The notes beneath the pieces were generated by a model that saw only the letters and a list, made by a program, of their open reading frames with translations, had not been told where the DNA came from and did not search any database. Of a DNA stretch of 20,555 nt, positions 12,936 through 20,555 are shown piece after piece (the first letter of the stretch is position 1; the number at the start of each line of letters is the position of its first letter). The DNA is from a virus: IMG/VR virus record IMGVR_UViG_3300025732_004032, positions 1 to 20,555 of that record; one strand, 5' to 3'. The position numbers were made by a program, and so were the translations under genes.

Positions 12936-14975
12936 ATGGCCTGGAACTCAAGTAGTAATAAGTCGCTAAATAACGACAAAGTCAAATCTGTTGGTCCTGG
13001 TGCTCCCATTGCCTCGAACCCAACTTTTGCAGGCAAAGCCTATAAAGACGGCTGGGATATTGAACGTGCATACAAAGAGGGAATGCAGAAAATTACATGG
13101 GTTGCGCGATGTATAGACGCAATCGCTGGAAATCAGGCTCGTTTGCCAATCATTCTAAGAAAAGATAATTCACCAGATGGTGAAATACTGACTGGCCGTA
13201 AAGCCGAAAATGAAAATTTGCTTGAAATTTTAAATACAAAATCCAATGTTGGGGAAAATGCTTTCATATTTAGATATCGGCTTTCGTCTCAGCTTCTACT
13301 GGGAACACGTGGAGTTTTTATAGAAAAAATTCGCGGTCGTGACGGGAACATAGTTGGTCTTAGTCTTCTACCACCACAGTCAACAGCGCCAATACCAGAC
13401 CCAAAAACTTTTGTTTCTGGCTACGAGGTGCAGATGCCGTATGGTCAAAAAGTAATAATGAAACCAGATGATGTTTGTTGGATAAGAAGACCCCACCCGA
13501 TAGACCCATATCTGTCGCTCACTCCACTTGAATCTTGTGGTATTGCTCTAGAAATAGAAAATCTTGCAAAACTCTACAACCGAAATTATTTAATGAATGA
13601 TGGCCGACCAGGTGGACTTCTAGTTCTTAAGGGCGAAATTGATGATGACGACAAAGATGAGTTGAAAAGTCGTTTTAGGGGAAATATTTCAAAAACGGGA
13701 TATACGTCAGTAATCTCATCTGAAGATGGTGTTGACTACATTGATACAAGCGCATCACCGAGAGATGCGGCATATTTGCAAATGAGACAAATAACAAAAG
13801 AAGAAATTCTTGCTTCGTTTGGCGTTCCCGAGTCGGTAATCGGCAACGCAGCTGGAAGGACTTTTTCCAACGCAAGCGAAGAAATTCGTGTCTTCTGGAT
13901 GGAAACAATGATGCCCCACCTAGAGCCTTTGGCTAGAGGCTTAGATGAATTGGATGAAAAAAATTATGTGGATTTCGATTTATCAGAAGTACCTATTCTC
14001 CAGCTCTACAAACAAGAGCGGGAAAGATATCTTCTGCAAGAATTCCAAACTGGACTAATCAGCAGCAATGAATATCGGCTTGGGTCTGGTCGCAAAGAAA
14101 CCGAGAGCGATTTAGCTGACTCTCTGTTGATGAATCCTAATTTAATTCCAATTTCTAACACTAAGAAAAAAATGGAAGACCAACCGAAGGCTGACATCCC
14201 TCAGCCTGGGGCGCCTCCAATGCCTGGTATGCCCCCTACTCCCGAAATGCCGCCAATGCCAGGCGCACCACCGATGCCGGGCGAGCAGCCACTTGACCCC
14301 AACACAATGGCTGGCGCTTTGGCTCAAAGCACTATCCCACCAGACGCATTGGGCGCTCCCGCAACAACCGCAGCACCTGTCCCCGAAGGAGCGGCAAGCG
14401 AATCATCATCGGCAATGATGTACAAATCCCAAGAGGACAATGTAAATCAAACAATTTCGCGTTGGGAAGAAATACTGGACAGAAGTCTTGAAAGAGTGTT
14501 GGAAAGACAGGAAAGAGTAGTTCTAGAAAAAGCTGGAAGCAGTAGGGCGAAGAAGGGTTTATTTACTGGCACTCTAGATATCGATTCTCTAATATCTACA
14601 GAAACATGGGATAAGCAGATGGATGATGATATTCAGCCTGTTTTGTCCGCCATTATCCAGGATTCCATGGCAATAAAATTTGGAGAAAAAGAAAAATCAA
14701 AGTCCCTTAAAACCAAAAAAGACAGTCATCAGTCTGATATTCGTGCACAAATTGAATCTCAGATGAACCGAATTAAACAAATCAACAAAGAAAATTCTAA
14801 GGCTATATATAACACGATGATTGCTTGCCTCAATATTCCGGGGGAAGAAGAGCGCGCTGTTGAGTTCCGAAAAGCCTTAGTTTCTCTATATGCGAACCTT
14901 ATTGCAAAACAAATATTTGATGTTTCCGAAGACGAGACACGTCGTGCATGGAGTTTTGGCCAACAAATTAAATAG
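12936..14975 (+). CDS. Portal protein (HK97-type) with Pro-rich linker and long C-terminal extension
   Basis: The first ~410 residues are a standard portal core: AYKEGMQKITWVARCIDAIA, LLLGTRGVFIEKI, LLPPQSTAPIPDP, DPYLSLTPLESCGIALEIEN, NRNYLMNDGRPGGLLVLKGE, then DAAYLQMRQITKEEILASFG and VPESVIG. It makes the twelve-subunit ring through which DNA enters and leaves the head. Residues about 420-456 form a Pro/Met-rich repeat (APPMPGMPPTPEMPPMPGAP), followed by a Pro/Ala linker to about 490. The last ~190 residues are a charged helical domain (SRWEEILDRSLERVLERQER, IESQMNRIKQINKENSK) of unknown role, which might bind scaffold or internal proteins. At 679 residues it is longer than usual. The long open frame at 15084 follows after 108 bases. 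Confidence 0.9.
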   Translation: MAWNSSSNKSLNNDKVKSVGPGAPIASNPTFAGKAYKDGWDIERAYKEGMQKITWVARCIDAIAGNQARLPIILRKDNSPDGEILTGRKAENENLLEILNTKSNVGENAFIFRYRLSSQLLLGTRGVFIEKIRGRDGNIVGLSLLPPQSTAPIPDPKTFVSGYEVQMPYGQKVIMKPDDVCWIRRPHPIDPYLSLTPLESCGIALEIENLAKLYNRNYLMNDGRPGGLLVLKGEIDDDDKDELKSRFRGNISKTGYTSVISSEDGVDYIDTSASPRDAAYLQMRQITKEEILASFGVPESVIGNAAGRTFSNASEEIRVFWMETMMPHLEPLARGLDELDEKNYVDFDLSEVPILQLYKQERERYLLQEFQTGLISSNEYRLGSGRKETESDLADSLLMNPNLIPISNTKKKMEDQPKADIPQPGAPPMPGMPPTPEMPPMPGAPPMPGEQPLDPNTMAGALAQSTIPPDALGAPATTAAPVPEGAASESSSAMMYKSQEDNVNQTISRWEEILDRSLERVLERQERVVLEKAGSSRAKKGLFTGTLDIDSLISTETWDKQMDDDIQPVLSAIIQDSMAIKFGEKEKSKSLKTKKDSHQSDIRAQIESQMNRIKQINKENSKAIYNTMIACLNIPGEEERAVEFRKALVSLYANLIAKQIFDVSEDETRRAWSFGQQIK

Positions 14976-14994
14976 TTTACTAAAACTATTTAAA
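14969..14994. repeat. Perfect 11-base inverted repeat over the portal stop codon
   Basis: TTAAATAGTTT and its exact complement AAACTATTTAA are separated by ACTA. The portal TAG lies inside the left arm. Without G/C pairs or a T-tract it is a poor terminator and more like a protein-binding operator or an mRNA-processing site. Confidence 0.65.
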
Positions 14995-15011
14995 TAATTT
15001 ACTAAAACTAA
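14977..15011 (+). repeat. Direct repeat in the portal-protease gap
   Basis: The 13-mer TTTACTAAAACTA occurs at 14977-14989 and 14999-15011, a spacing of 22 bases, that is about two helical turns. Two sites on one face of the helix would suit cooperative binding of a regulator upstream of the large protease gene. The rest of the gap, 15012-15083, shows only the AAGGAG ribosome site. Confidence 0.55.
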
Positions 15012-15083
15012 TTAAAATACTTACAATACCTGCAATGATGGCGCTCAAATTTAACTTATTATCTAAATACCCCAAGGAGTCTC

Positions 15084-18000
15084 ATGCCCTCGATGCAGAA
15101 TGCGGAAATACAATACAAAGCCAGTGCGGGCACCTTCAATCTCGACGAGGCTCAAGGCATTGTCGAGTGTTTTGTTGCGGGTATTGGAAATAAGGACTCG
15201 GTTGGCGATGTTTGCGCAACTGGAGCTTTTGCTAAAAGCCTTCTAAGAAGAAAACCGCGTGTGGTGTGGGGCCACAATTGGAATGACCCAATAGGTAAGG
15301 TTTTGGATATTTACGAGGTTCCAGCAAGCGACCCTCGTCTACCAATGAAGATGAAAATGGCTGGTATTGGCGGCCTTTATGCAAAAGTTCAATTTAACCT
15401 TCAATCAGAGAAGGGCAGAGAAGCTTTTGCGAACGTTGCCTTCTTTGGCGAAGAGCAAGAGTGGTCAATCGGCTACAAAACACTAAGAGCCCAATACGAC
15501 CAAAATATGCAAGCCAACATTCTCTATGAGGTTGAGCTTTATGAAGTCAGCCCTGTTCTGCATGGGGCCAATCAACTCACTGGAACAATTTCAGTTAAAA
15601 ACGACTCTGGAAAATCTGACACGATTGAACGTGCAGTATTTGCTTCTGGGCCTATGCAGGAAGCTGTAAACGTTACCCCTATTGCGTCTCGAGAAAATAA
15701 TACAGAAGACGATTTGCTACAAAAAATATCTAGCGAATTAGAAAAAAGAACAGCATCAAAAATAAAAATTGTATCTCTTGATAAAAACTCAGTTGTTTTT
15801 GATAGGCAAACAAGTGATGGTCTTGTTTCTAAGTACATGTGCAAATATCACTATGACGGTCAAGAGTTAATGTTCGGGCAACCACAAAGAATAGTTATTC
15901 AAAAACCAAACATTAATCCATCAATAGTTCCTTCTCAGCAGGGTAAACCAACCATGCATGGAAGAGTAACAAAACCAGTGCCTGTTATGCCAATGCCCGT
16001 AGCAATTAAGCCTGGAGAAAACGGTCCTATTTCCATACCTTTGCCTGTTGTTGTTTATGAAGATTCTTCAAAAAATAAACCAACCACACCAAAGCCGCTA
16101 GACAACGAAGAGCAAGCTTTGGCTGATGCGCTTGTTCGTATAACCAAAAAATACGGCAAGTTCAATGAAGATAAAAAAGGTGTTTACGCGGCCTATACAC
16201 CAGCGGCAGAAAATGAATTAATCAATATTGGAGTTAAATGTTCTAATTGCATTTTCTTTAAGGGGGAAGGTTCTTGCAAGATTATAGATAAAGCCGTCGA
16301 AGCCGATGGTCGCTGTAGGTTCGCAGTTATTCCGCCAGGTGTTGTTGGGGGAAGCGCTATAGATAAAAAAGAATATAACGATTTCTTGGATGAAGAAGAA
16401 GTCAAATGGGTCGAAGATATTGAAGAAAAATATCCAGGCGAATTTATTTTTGGAGTGTTGAGGAACATAATAAAGAGACGCAATAAAAAACGCAAAAAAT
16501 ATAAAGAACTAAATGAATTTGATGCGGAAGAATACGCAATCAAGGAAAAAACTTTAGCTTCAGGAAAAGAAAAATTCTTTTATATCCCTGTTGATGTGGA
16601 AAATGCTTTTGAAGTAAAATCTTTACTGGACGCAGTACTGGACCACCATAGGGTTGATTCGTTTGTTGATGAATATGGAATTGTTTTAACATCCGGACTA
16701 ACAGCCGAATCAGTCGATGCAATAAATATTGCAGTAAAAGGCATTGGGACAAGAATAGGAAAAAGAATTGGCAGCAGTCTAATCGATAGACCGAGAATCG
16801 GTGACAGAAGAAGCCTTGGTGACAGAAGAAGAAAGCTTGGTGACGGAAGAATTGACATACCTACCGGCGGTATGCGTGGCACAAAAAAACCAACAGGAAA
16901 CCGTCGTGACGTTGATGGTGATGGTTGGGCTGATGAAGGCACCACGAACCCAGTATGGGTTGGTCTGCCTTCGGGTACAGACAAAAAACCCACACCATCA
17001 GGTACTGGTAAACCCAAAAAACGCACTCCAATCTTGGAGCAAAATCGTCGCCCAAGCCCACCAGTCCCTTCGCGACCCAGAGAGTTGTCGGATGACAAAA
17101 AACCAGAATCACGTCGGACACCTCCTCCGGCTCCCCCAAAACCAAAGCCTACAAAAACCCCATCTTCACCACCTCCACCCCCTCGCAAAAAAGAAAAACT
17201 ATCTTCAGGCACAAAAGATATTACTAGACATCGTTCTGCCAAGAAACTAAAAAATCCAGCCGAAGACGCAAAAGAAACAGACTTTGAAAAGATTGCAAAT
17301 TCATGGCGCGAACAAGGATTGGGTTGGGTAGAAATTCCGCGATACCCGGCTGACAAAAAACTAAGCAACGATTTCTTGCGCGGCAGGGAACTTGGGTACA
17401 ACCAAGTAAGAGTGATGTGGAATGGTTCGGGCACCTATAAGCGGCCAGCCAATTTTAACGAGAAAGCAAAATCTTCGGTTGAATATAGGACTTGGTTTTT
17501 GAACACAGCTAAAACTGCTGGCGAATACATAAAAAACAGCCGTAAAAGCAGTAATACGAGCGAAGCAGAGAAGGAAATAAATTTTGGCATTCCCGAAGGC
17601 ATAGAAAACTTTTTGGATGCAGTGAAGCCAAATGTCTCTGGCTTGAGCATGAACGACAGAAAAGAATTTTTTGGTGCACTAATTCAATATAGGTTAGTAC
17701 CAGAGAGAGACATATTTGGCGGAGATTATGGCCTCAGAGGTGCATACGTATACCCTAAAGCCATAGAACCTAAACCAAGCAAAAAACTCAGCAGCGGCAG
17801 AAAAGTACCATTCCCTGAAGCAAAACCAAAGCGCACATCAAAACAGCAACGAGATGACGAAAAAATTTACAAGCGTCGCAACGACGGAGAGTCTCTCGCC
17901 GATGTTGCTGAAAGCCTTGGTCTTTCTCGCGAGGAAGTAAGAAAACGTGAGCAACGACACATGCGTCGTCTTCGCAAAGAAGAGGGCGAAAGACTAAGTG

Positions 18001-20555
18001 AAGATTCAAATCGTTCCGGTGAAACACTGTCTTCTGGACGACGAGAGTACGAAGACAAATCAAAGACTTCGGTTAAAAACATGCCGGCAGATGTTCGGGC
18101 GTTTCTGAACCAACAAATCGAATCCCAAAGAAAGATAAACAAAAACTCAGATGTTGCAAAACTCTATGAAAAACTTAGAGATGGGTTTGAGTTGGACGCC
18201 AAAGAGCGAGACTTCATTATTGATTCCCTTGACCGAATTGAAAAACTTTCTACGCAAGACAGCCGCGTATATACCCCTGGACAAAGAGCTTCAGCAAGAA
18301 GATTAAATGCGCTTTTGAATAAAGACAACCCAAATTTCCGGGCCCCCAAAGGAACAGAGTTAAGAGACCTTGATGTTCCTTTGCGTATGGGGGAAGGCGG
18401 AAAACTATCTTCTGGACGCGAGGGCCGAAATCCATTTTACGAGGGTATGCGCGGAATGGATTTCATAAACACAATGAACGGCACTCCGGAAAATTTAAAT
18501 TTCGAACAAGCTTCAAGAAGAAGTGACGATATAGGCGCCAACTTTAGGTATTTGCGCGACGCTAAACGTGGTGATTCTTTTGAATTTGAATACAGGGGGA
18601 AAATAGTAGAGGTTCACCCTGAACCAGGTGAATCTGTTTATTCCACTATGCGACGCCACGAAGATGGGTACTTGTATTTTGTCGGCAGAGCGAAAAGGTC
18701 AATTAATCGGGATACCGGGAAAGAGGAGTATAACGATGGGGTCAACAAAGATGAAAAACCTAGTACTTTTAGGCTAGATTCAATTAATGGTTTGATTTTA
18801 GGGGCAGACCATGCTGATAATTACTATAAAGAGGGTTACGACCCAATAAACGACAGATTTGTTGACATAGAAGAACAGAGAATCGCTGCACGAAAAGGTC
18901 CAAAAAAACTATCTTCTGGACGTAAAAAAAAAGGGAAGATAACTAAACGTAAACCATTCTCCCCTGAGGACCGACAAAGATTTGCTGACGGAGACCGGTT
19001 AAAAGCCAGAACAATTCCGGGCAAAAAGAAGCCTGGCCCAAGTATTGATGAATTCAGATTAAGCAGTGGATACGGCGGAGGGTCGAGACCTGCTCGTCGT
19101 CTTGCTCAATTGAATCGCCGAGAAGTTGAGCAAATCTATATTCAAGAATCTAGGGGCATGGAAGAACAGGCTAAAAATCTTTTAGCCAATCTCAAAACCC
19201 CATCGTTTGACGAAAGCCTTGAAAAAGGTTCAAAATTAGAGACCATTCGTGGAAATCTCAAGAAAGCATTCACAACTCCAGCGCTTGTTGGTTCTCTGTC
19301 GGATAATAAAAACAGAAAAAAAGACGGACCATGGATGCTTTCGTTTGAAAAATTAAGACCCCTTTTGAGAGACTCTAAGGGCGAACCAATGTCCGATGAA
19401 AACATTAAAAAAATGTTTAATCTCAATGAAGACGAAATGAAAAAATTGCTAGGGAAAAACGGCGCAATATCGTCTGCTTCTGTTCAGTCGTATTTGACTG
19501 CACATTCAGATACTAACCTGCCCGGCGAATCAGATGGACTAATCAGAAAAGTTTGGGGATTTGATTCTGCCCCATACTGGTATGACGGCCTAGAAGATAA
19601 TAAGCCAGTAAGTCGTGAGGGTTATGACGCCGCCAAAGACGAATCAACCTTTTTGGCTGCCATCTACCCCTTGGATGCACCTATAGATTTTAAGACTTCA
19701 ACCGAAATAGATGAAGACGCTCTTCCTAAAAAGAGAGAAATAGTTGTTGCAGAAGATGTAAAGCGCTCAATAGAAAGCGTGAAAGGAAAAGAATCTAAAG
19801 AGGCCTACAGTCTTGACAAGTTAATTGAAAAACTTAATATGCCAGCTGATTCAGGAAAAAATCGAGAAGAAATAGCTAAAGCTTTTGAGAAGTTACTAGG
19901 GGTCCCAACTAGCGCGGAACAATTATTTACTTCTCCAGGTTCATGGAGAAGAAATGGTGTACCAACAAATGTGATTTTAGAATTAAAAAAACGTAAGCAC
20001 ATTACTAGTGCTGCCGACGTTTTTGGTAGTGATGAAGCCAAAAACTTTGACAAAGCAACAGAACAAAATAAATTCTTTAGTGCTTTAGATAATCTCCTAA
20101 GAGCAAATGGGATACAAATAGGAGGAGGTAAGGGCAATCTTTCGGACAGAGTTATTGGTGAAATTATGGGAGACGCTATTGGCTCTAAGCCTTTGGCAAA
20201 AATAGGTCGAGCCTTTAAAAAGGCTGGAGAAGAAAGGCCTTTTACTTACAAAGTGGGCGCCGCTGTCGTTTGGACTCCAGAAGAAATTCAAAAAACTCTT
20301 GATGGAATTAATAGAGTAACAGGAAAAGATTTTAAAGTTTCTGACCTCAAATTAAGTAGCGGCAAATTCGGTAAAGGTGAAAGAAAAGTAACACCAAAAT
20401 TATCTTCAGGCAGAACTGGGGCTGAGTCTTTTTCAGCGAACGAATCAATTAACAAAATTGACGAAAGATTGCGTACAGCCAAAAAAAGAGGCTCAAAAGT
20501 ATTTAATGAAATGCTTCGAGCAGAAAGTAAAAAACAAAGTTCTCAAAAAGCAAAA
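15084..20555 (+). CDS. Giant prohead protease-polyprotein, 3' end beyond the window
   Basis: A single frame starts at ATG 15084 (AAGGAG at 15074-15079, four bases upstream) and runs 1,824 codons to the last base with no stop. Residues 18-170 are an HK97-type serine protease, normally a protein of about 200 residues that trims capsid proteins during head maturation. The remaining >1,600 residues form segments with little likeness to each other, punctuated by a repeated [KRT]-L-S-S-G-[RK] motif. Recognisable pieces are a four-Cys knuckle (386-411), Arg/Gly repeats (572-591), an EF-hand-like loop (609-618), a Pro-rich stretch (about 660-702), a sigma-4-like helix-turn-helix (about 925-966) and a WYL-like domain (about 1160-1240). 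It is Lys-rich and hydrophilic, with no membrane segment. I infer a capsid polyprotein that is cut into several internal proteins; a single giant structural protein is the alternative. Confidence 0.85.
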   Translation, partial: MPSMQNAEIQYKASAGTFNLDEAQGIVECFVAGIGNKDSVGDVCATGAFAKSLLRRKPRVVWGHNWNDPIGKVLDIYEVPASDPRLPMKMKMAGIGGLYAKVQFNLQSEKGREAFANVAFFGEEQEWSIGYKTLRAQYDQNMQANILYEVELYEVSPVLHGANQLTGTISVKNDSGKSDTIERAVFASGPMQEAVNVTPIASRENNTEDDLLQKISSELEKRTASKIKIVSLDKNSVVFDRQTSDGLVSKYMCKYHYDGQELMFGQPQRIVIQKPNINPSIVPSQQGKPTMHGRVTKPVPVMPMPVAIKPGENGPISIPLPVVVYEDSSKNKPTTPKPLDNEEQALADALVRITKKYGKFNEDKKGVYAAYTPAAENELINIGVKCSNCIFFKGEGSCKIIDKAVEADGRCRFAVIPPGVVGGSAIDKKEYNDFLDEEEVKWVEDIEEKYPGEFIFGVLRNIIKRRNKKRKKYKELNEFDAEEYAIKEKTLASGKEKFFYIPVDVENAFEVKSLLDAVLDHHRVDSFVDEYGIVLTSGLTAESVDAINIAVKGIGTRIGKRIGSSLIDRPRIGDRRSLGDRRRKLGDGRIDIPTGGMRGTKKPTGNRRDVDGDGWADEGTTNPVWVGLPSGTDKKPTPSGTGKPKKRTPILEQNRRPSPPVPSRPRELSDDKKPESRRTPPPAPPKPKPTKTPSSPPPPPRKKEKLSSGTKDITRHRSAKKLKNPAEDAKETDFEKIANSWREQGLGWVEIPRYPADKKLSNDFLRGRELGYNQVRVMWNGSGTYKRPANFNEKAKSSVEYRTWFLNTAKTAGEYIKNSRKSSNTSEAEKEINFGIPEGIENFLDAVKPNVSGLSMNDRKEFFGALIQYRLVPERDIFGGDYGLRGAYVYPKAIEPKPSKKLSSGRKVPFPEAKPKRTSKQQRDDEKIYKRRNDGESLADVAESLGLSREEVRKREQRHMRRLRKEEGERLSEDSNRSGETLSSGRREYEDKSKTSVKNMPADVRAFLNQQIESQRKINKNSDVAKLYEKLRDGFELDAKERDFIIDSLDRIEKLSTQDSRVYTPGQRASARRLNALLNKDNPNFRAPKGTELRDLDVPLRMGEGGKLSSGREGRNPFYEGMRGMDFINTMNGTPENLNFEQASRRSDDIGANFRYLRDAKRGDSFEFEYRGKIVEVHPEPGESVYSTMRRHEDGYLYFVGRAKRSINRDTGKEEYNDGVNKDEKPSTFRLDSINGLILGADHADNYYKEGYDPINDRFVDIEEQRIAARKGPKKLSSGRKKKGKITKRKPFSPEDRQRFADGDRLKARTIPGKKKPGPSIDEFRLSSGYGGGSRPARRLAQLNRREVEQIYIQESRGMEEQAKNLLANLKTPSFDESLEKGSKLETIRGNLKKAFTTPALVGSLSDNKNRKKDGPWMLSFEKLRPLLRDSKGEPMSDENIKKMFNLNEDEMKKLLGKNGAISSASVQSYLTAHSDTNLPGESDGLIRKVWGFDSAPYWYDGLEDNKPVSREGYDAAKDESTFLAAIYPLDAPIDFKTSTEIDEDALPKKREIVVAEDVKRSIESVKGKESKEAYSLDKLIEKLNMPADSGKNREEIAKAFEKLLGVPTSAEQLFTSPGSWRRNGVPTNVILELKKRKHITSAADVFGSDEAKNFDKATEQNKFFSALDNLLRANGIQIGGGKGNLSDRVIGEIMGDAIGSKPLAKIGRAFKKAGEERPFTYKVGAAVVWTPEEIQKTLDGINRVTGKDFKVSDLKLSSGKFGKGERKVTPKLSSGRTGAESFSANESINKIDERLRTAKKRGSKVFNEMLRAESKKQSSQKAK
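15135..15593 (+). other. HK97-type prohead serine protease domain
   Basis: Residues 18-170 of the giant frame. The start (NLDEAQGIVECFVAGIGNKD) and GDVCATGAFAKSL match the beta strands of these proteases. H64 lies in RVVWGHNWNDPIGKVL and S128 in EEQEWSIGYKTL, the expected His and Ser of the catalytic site; E149 or E151 in LYEVELYEVSPVLHGAN is a likely third member. The domain is complete, so the protein should be active and able to act in cis or trans. An LSSG-like VFASG at residues 185-189 marks its C-terminal boundary. Confidence 0.9.
16239..16316 (+). other. Four-cysteine knuckle in the polyprotein
   Basis: C386, C389, C398 and C411 (C-x2-C-x8-C-x12-C; KCSNCIFFKGEGSCK, then GRCRFAVIPPG) would bind zinc or an iron-sulfur centre. 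It lies in the segment just after the protease, before the TLASGK variant motif. Confidence 0.65.
16797..16856 (+). repeat. Short Arg/Gly repeat (LGDRR-like, three copies)
   Basis: Residues 572-591 read IGDRRS, LGDRRRK, LGDGRID, coded by three near-identical units around CTTGGTGACAGAAGAAG. Together with the preceding IGTRIGKRIGS this gives a very basic patch suited to nucleic acid or acidic scaffold contact. It looks like a young tandem duplication. Confidence 0.6.
16908..16937 (+). other. EF-hand/Excalibur-like calcium-binding loop
   Basis: Residues 609-618 read DVDGDGWADE, with acidic residues at the spacing of a calcium loop. Only one loop is seen and no flanking helices are evident, so it may be a stand-alone metal site stabilising a linker. 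Confidence 0.5.
17802..18026 (+). other. Sigma-70 region 4-like helix-turn-helix segment
   Basis: The 75 residues between the LSSGR motifs at 902 and 982 contain, at about 927-966, YKRRNDGESLADVAESLGLS followed by REEVRKREQRHMRRLRKEEG. This has the pattern of sigma factor region 4 (SL.EVA..LG.SRE.VR..E.RA..RLR), which binds the -35 element. The segment is flanked by basic residues and is small and complete, so it could work alone if cut out at the two motifs. Confidence 0.72.
18561..18803 (+). other. WYL-like domain segment
   Basis: Residues 1160-1240, inside the 164-residue segment between LSSGR motifs at 1108 and 1276. SFEFEYRGKIVEVHPEPGES resembles the first strands of WYL domains, GYLYFVGRAKRS the central WYL strand, and STFRLDSINGLIL the hallmark FRLDRI end. 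WYL domains bind ligands or nucleic acids and regulate transcription in bacteria. The match is by eye and moderate. Confidence 0.45.

Larger units (their letters stand above)
16551..20414 (+). repeat. Repeated LSSG-R/K peptide motif across the polyprotein
   Basis: The motif [K/R/T]-L-S-S-G-x occurs with its Leu at residues 706 (17199), 902 (17787), 982 (18027), 1108 (18405), 1276 (18909), 1326 (19059), 1757 (20352) and 1773 (20400); a TLASGK variant is at 490-495 (16551). The residue after Gly is R or K at six of the eight. The nucleotide sequences differ (CTATCTTCAGG, CTCAGCAGCGG, TTAAGCAGTGG, TTATCTTCAGG), so selection acts on the peptide and not on DNA. Spacing varies from 16 to 431 residues and the copies fall between apparent domains. 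This is what is expected of protease cleavage sites or inter-domain binding tags. Confidence 0.85.

Noticed and set aside
16580-17434. Long minus-strand open frame (284 codons) opposite the polyprotein
   Set aside because: It is the reverse of the Pro/Lys/Arg-rich stretch; its product is low-complexity Ser/Phe/Gly/Pro without domain pattern, and the plus frame is continuous with motif-bearing protein.

Overview
This window looks like part of an AT-rich, tailed double-stranded DNA phage genome or a closely related prophage. A tail sheath gene points to a contractile-tailed (myovirus) particle. The host cannot be fixed from the sequence. The style of the Lys/Ala-rich histone-like tail, the Rad52-type annealing protein and the small membrane protein in front of the portal would suit an actinobacterial, possibly freshwater, host, but this is only a suggestion. 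No ribosomal RNA genes, tRNAs, CRISPR arrays, insertion sequences or host metabolic genes were seen.

Leftward arm (12626 down to 1, minus strand). From the divergent centre near 12.65 kb the genes read: terminase large subunit; an unknown gene; a Rad52-like annealing protein; a Cas4/RecB-like Fe-S nuclease; an unknown coiled protein; an HNH endonuclease; a non-coding stretch; a RuvC-like resolvase; a small coiled protein; a ParB-like protein; a PAPS-reductase-like PP-loop enzyme; a second ParB-like protein; a histone-H1-like basic protein; then head-tail connector, neck protein, tail-completion protein, tail sheath and a tail-tube-like gene cut by the window edge. Many neighbours overlap by 4 or 11 bases or abut, so translation is probably coupled. 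Hairpin terminators and extended -10 promoters around 8.1-8.4 kb and 4.0-4.7 kb split the arm into several transcription units.

Non-coding stretch (8103-8432). It holds what looks like a complete small transcription unit on the minus strand: an extended -10 promoter, about 145 nt that can fold into an H-type pseudoknot, and a strong hairpin-plus-T-tract terminator. Next to it are an HNH-gene terminator and a 19-base match (one mismatch) to the 23S rRNA sequence cut by I-CeuI.

Rightward arm (12714-20555, plus strand). It reads small membrane protein, portal protein, then one very long reading frame from 15084 that stays open to the window end (1,824 codons, no stop). Its N-terminus is an HK97-type prohead protease. 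The rest is a chain of unrelated segments punctuated by a repeated short motif, K/R/T-L-S-S-G followed mostly by R or K (eight copies plus one TLASGK variant). Segments include a four-cysteine knuckle, an EF-hand-like loop, a sigma-70 region-4-like helix-turn-helix and a WYL-like domain. The best reading is a capsid polyprotein that carries its own protease and possibly DNA-binding cargo proteins released at maturation. This is the most novel item in the window. The major capsid protein is not present and may lie beyond 20555.
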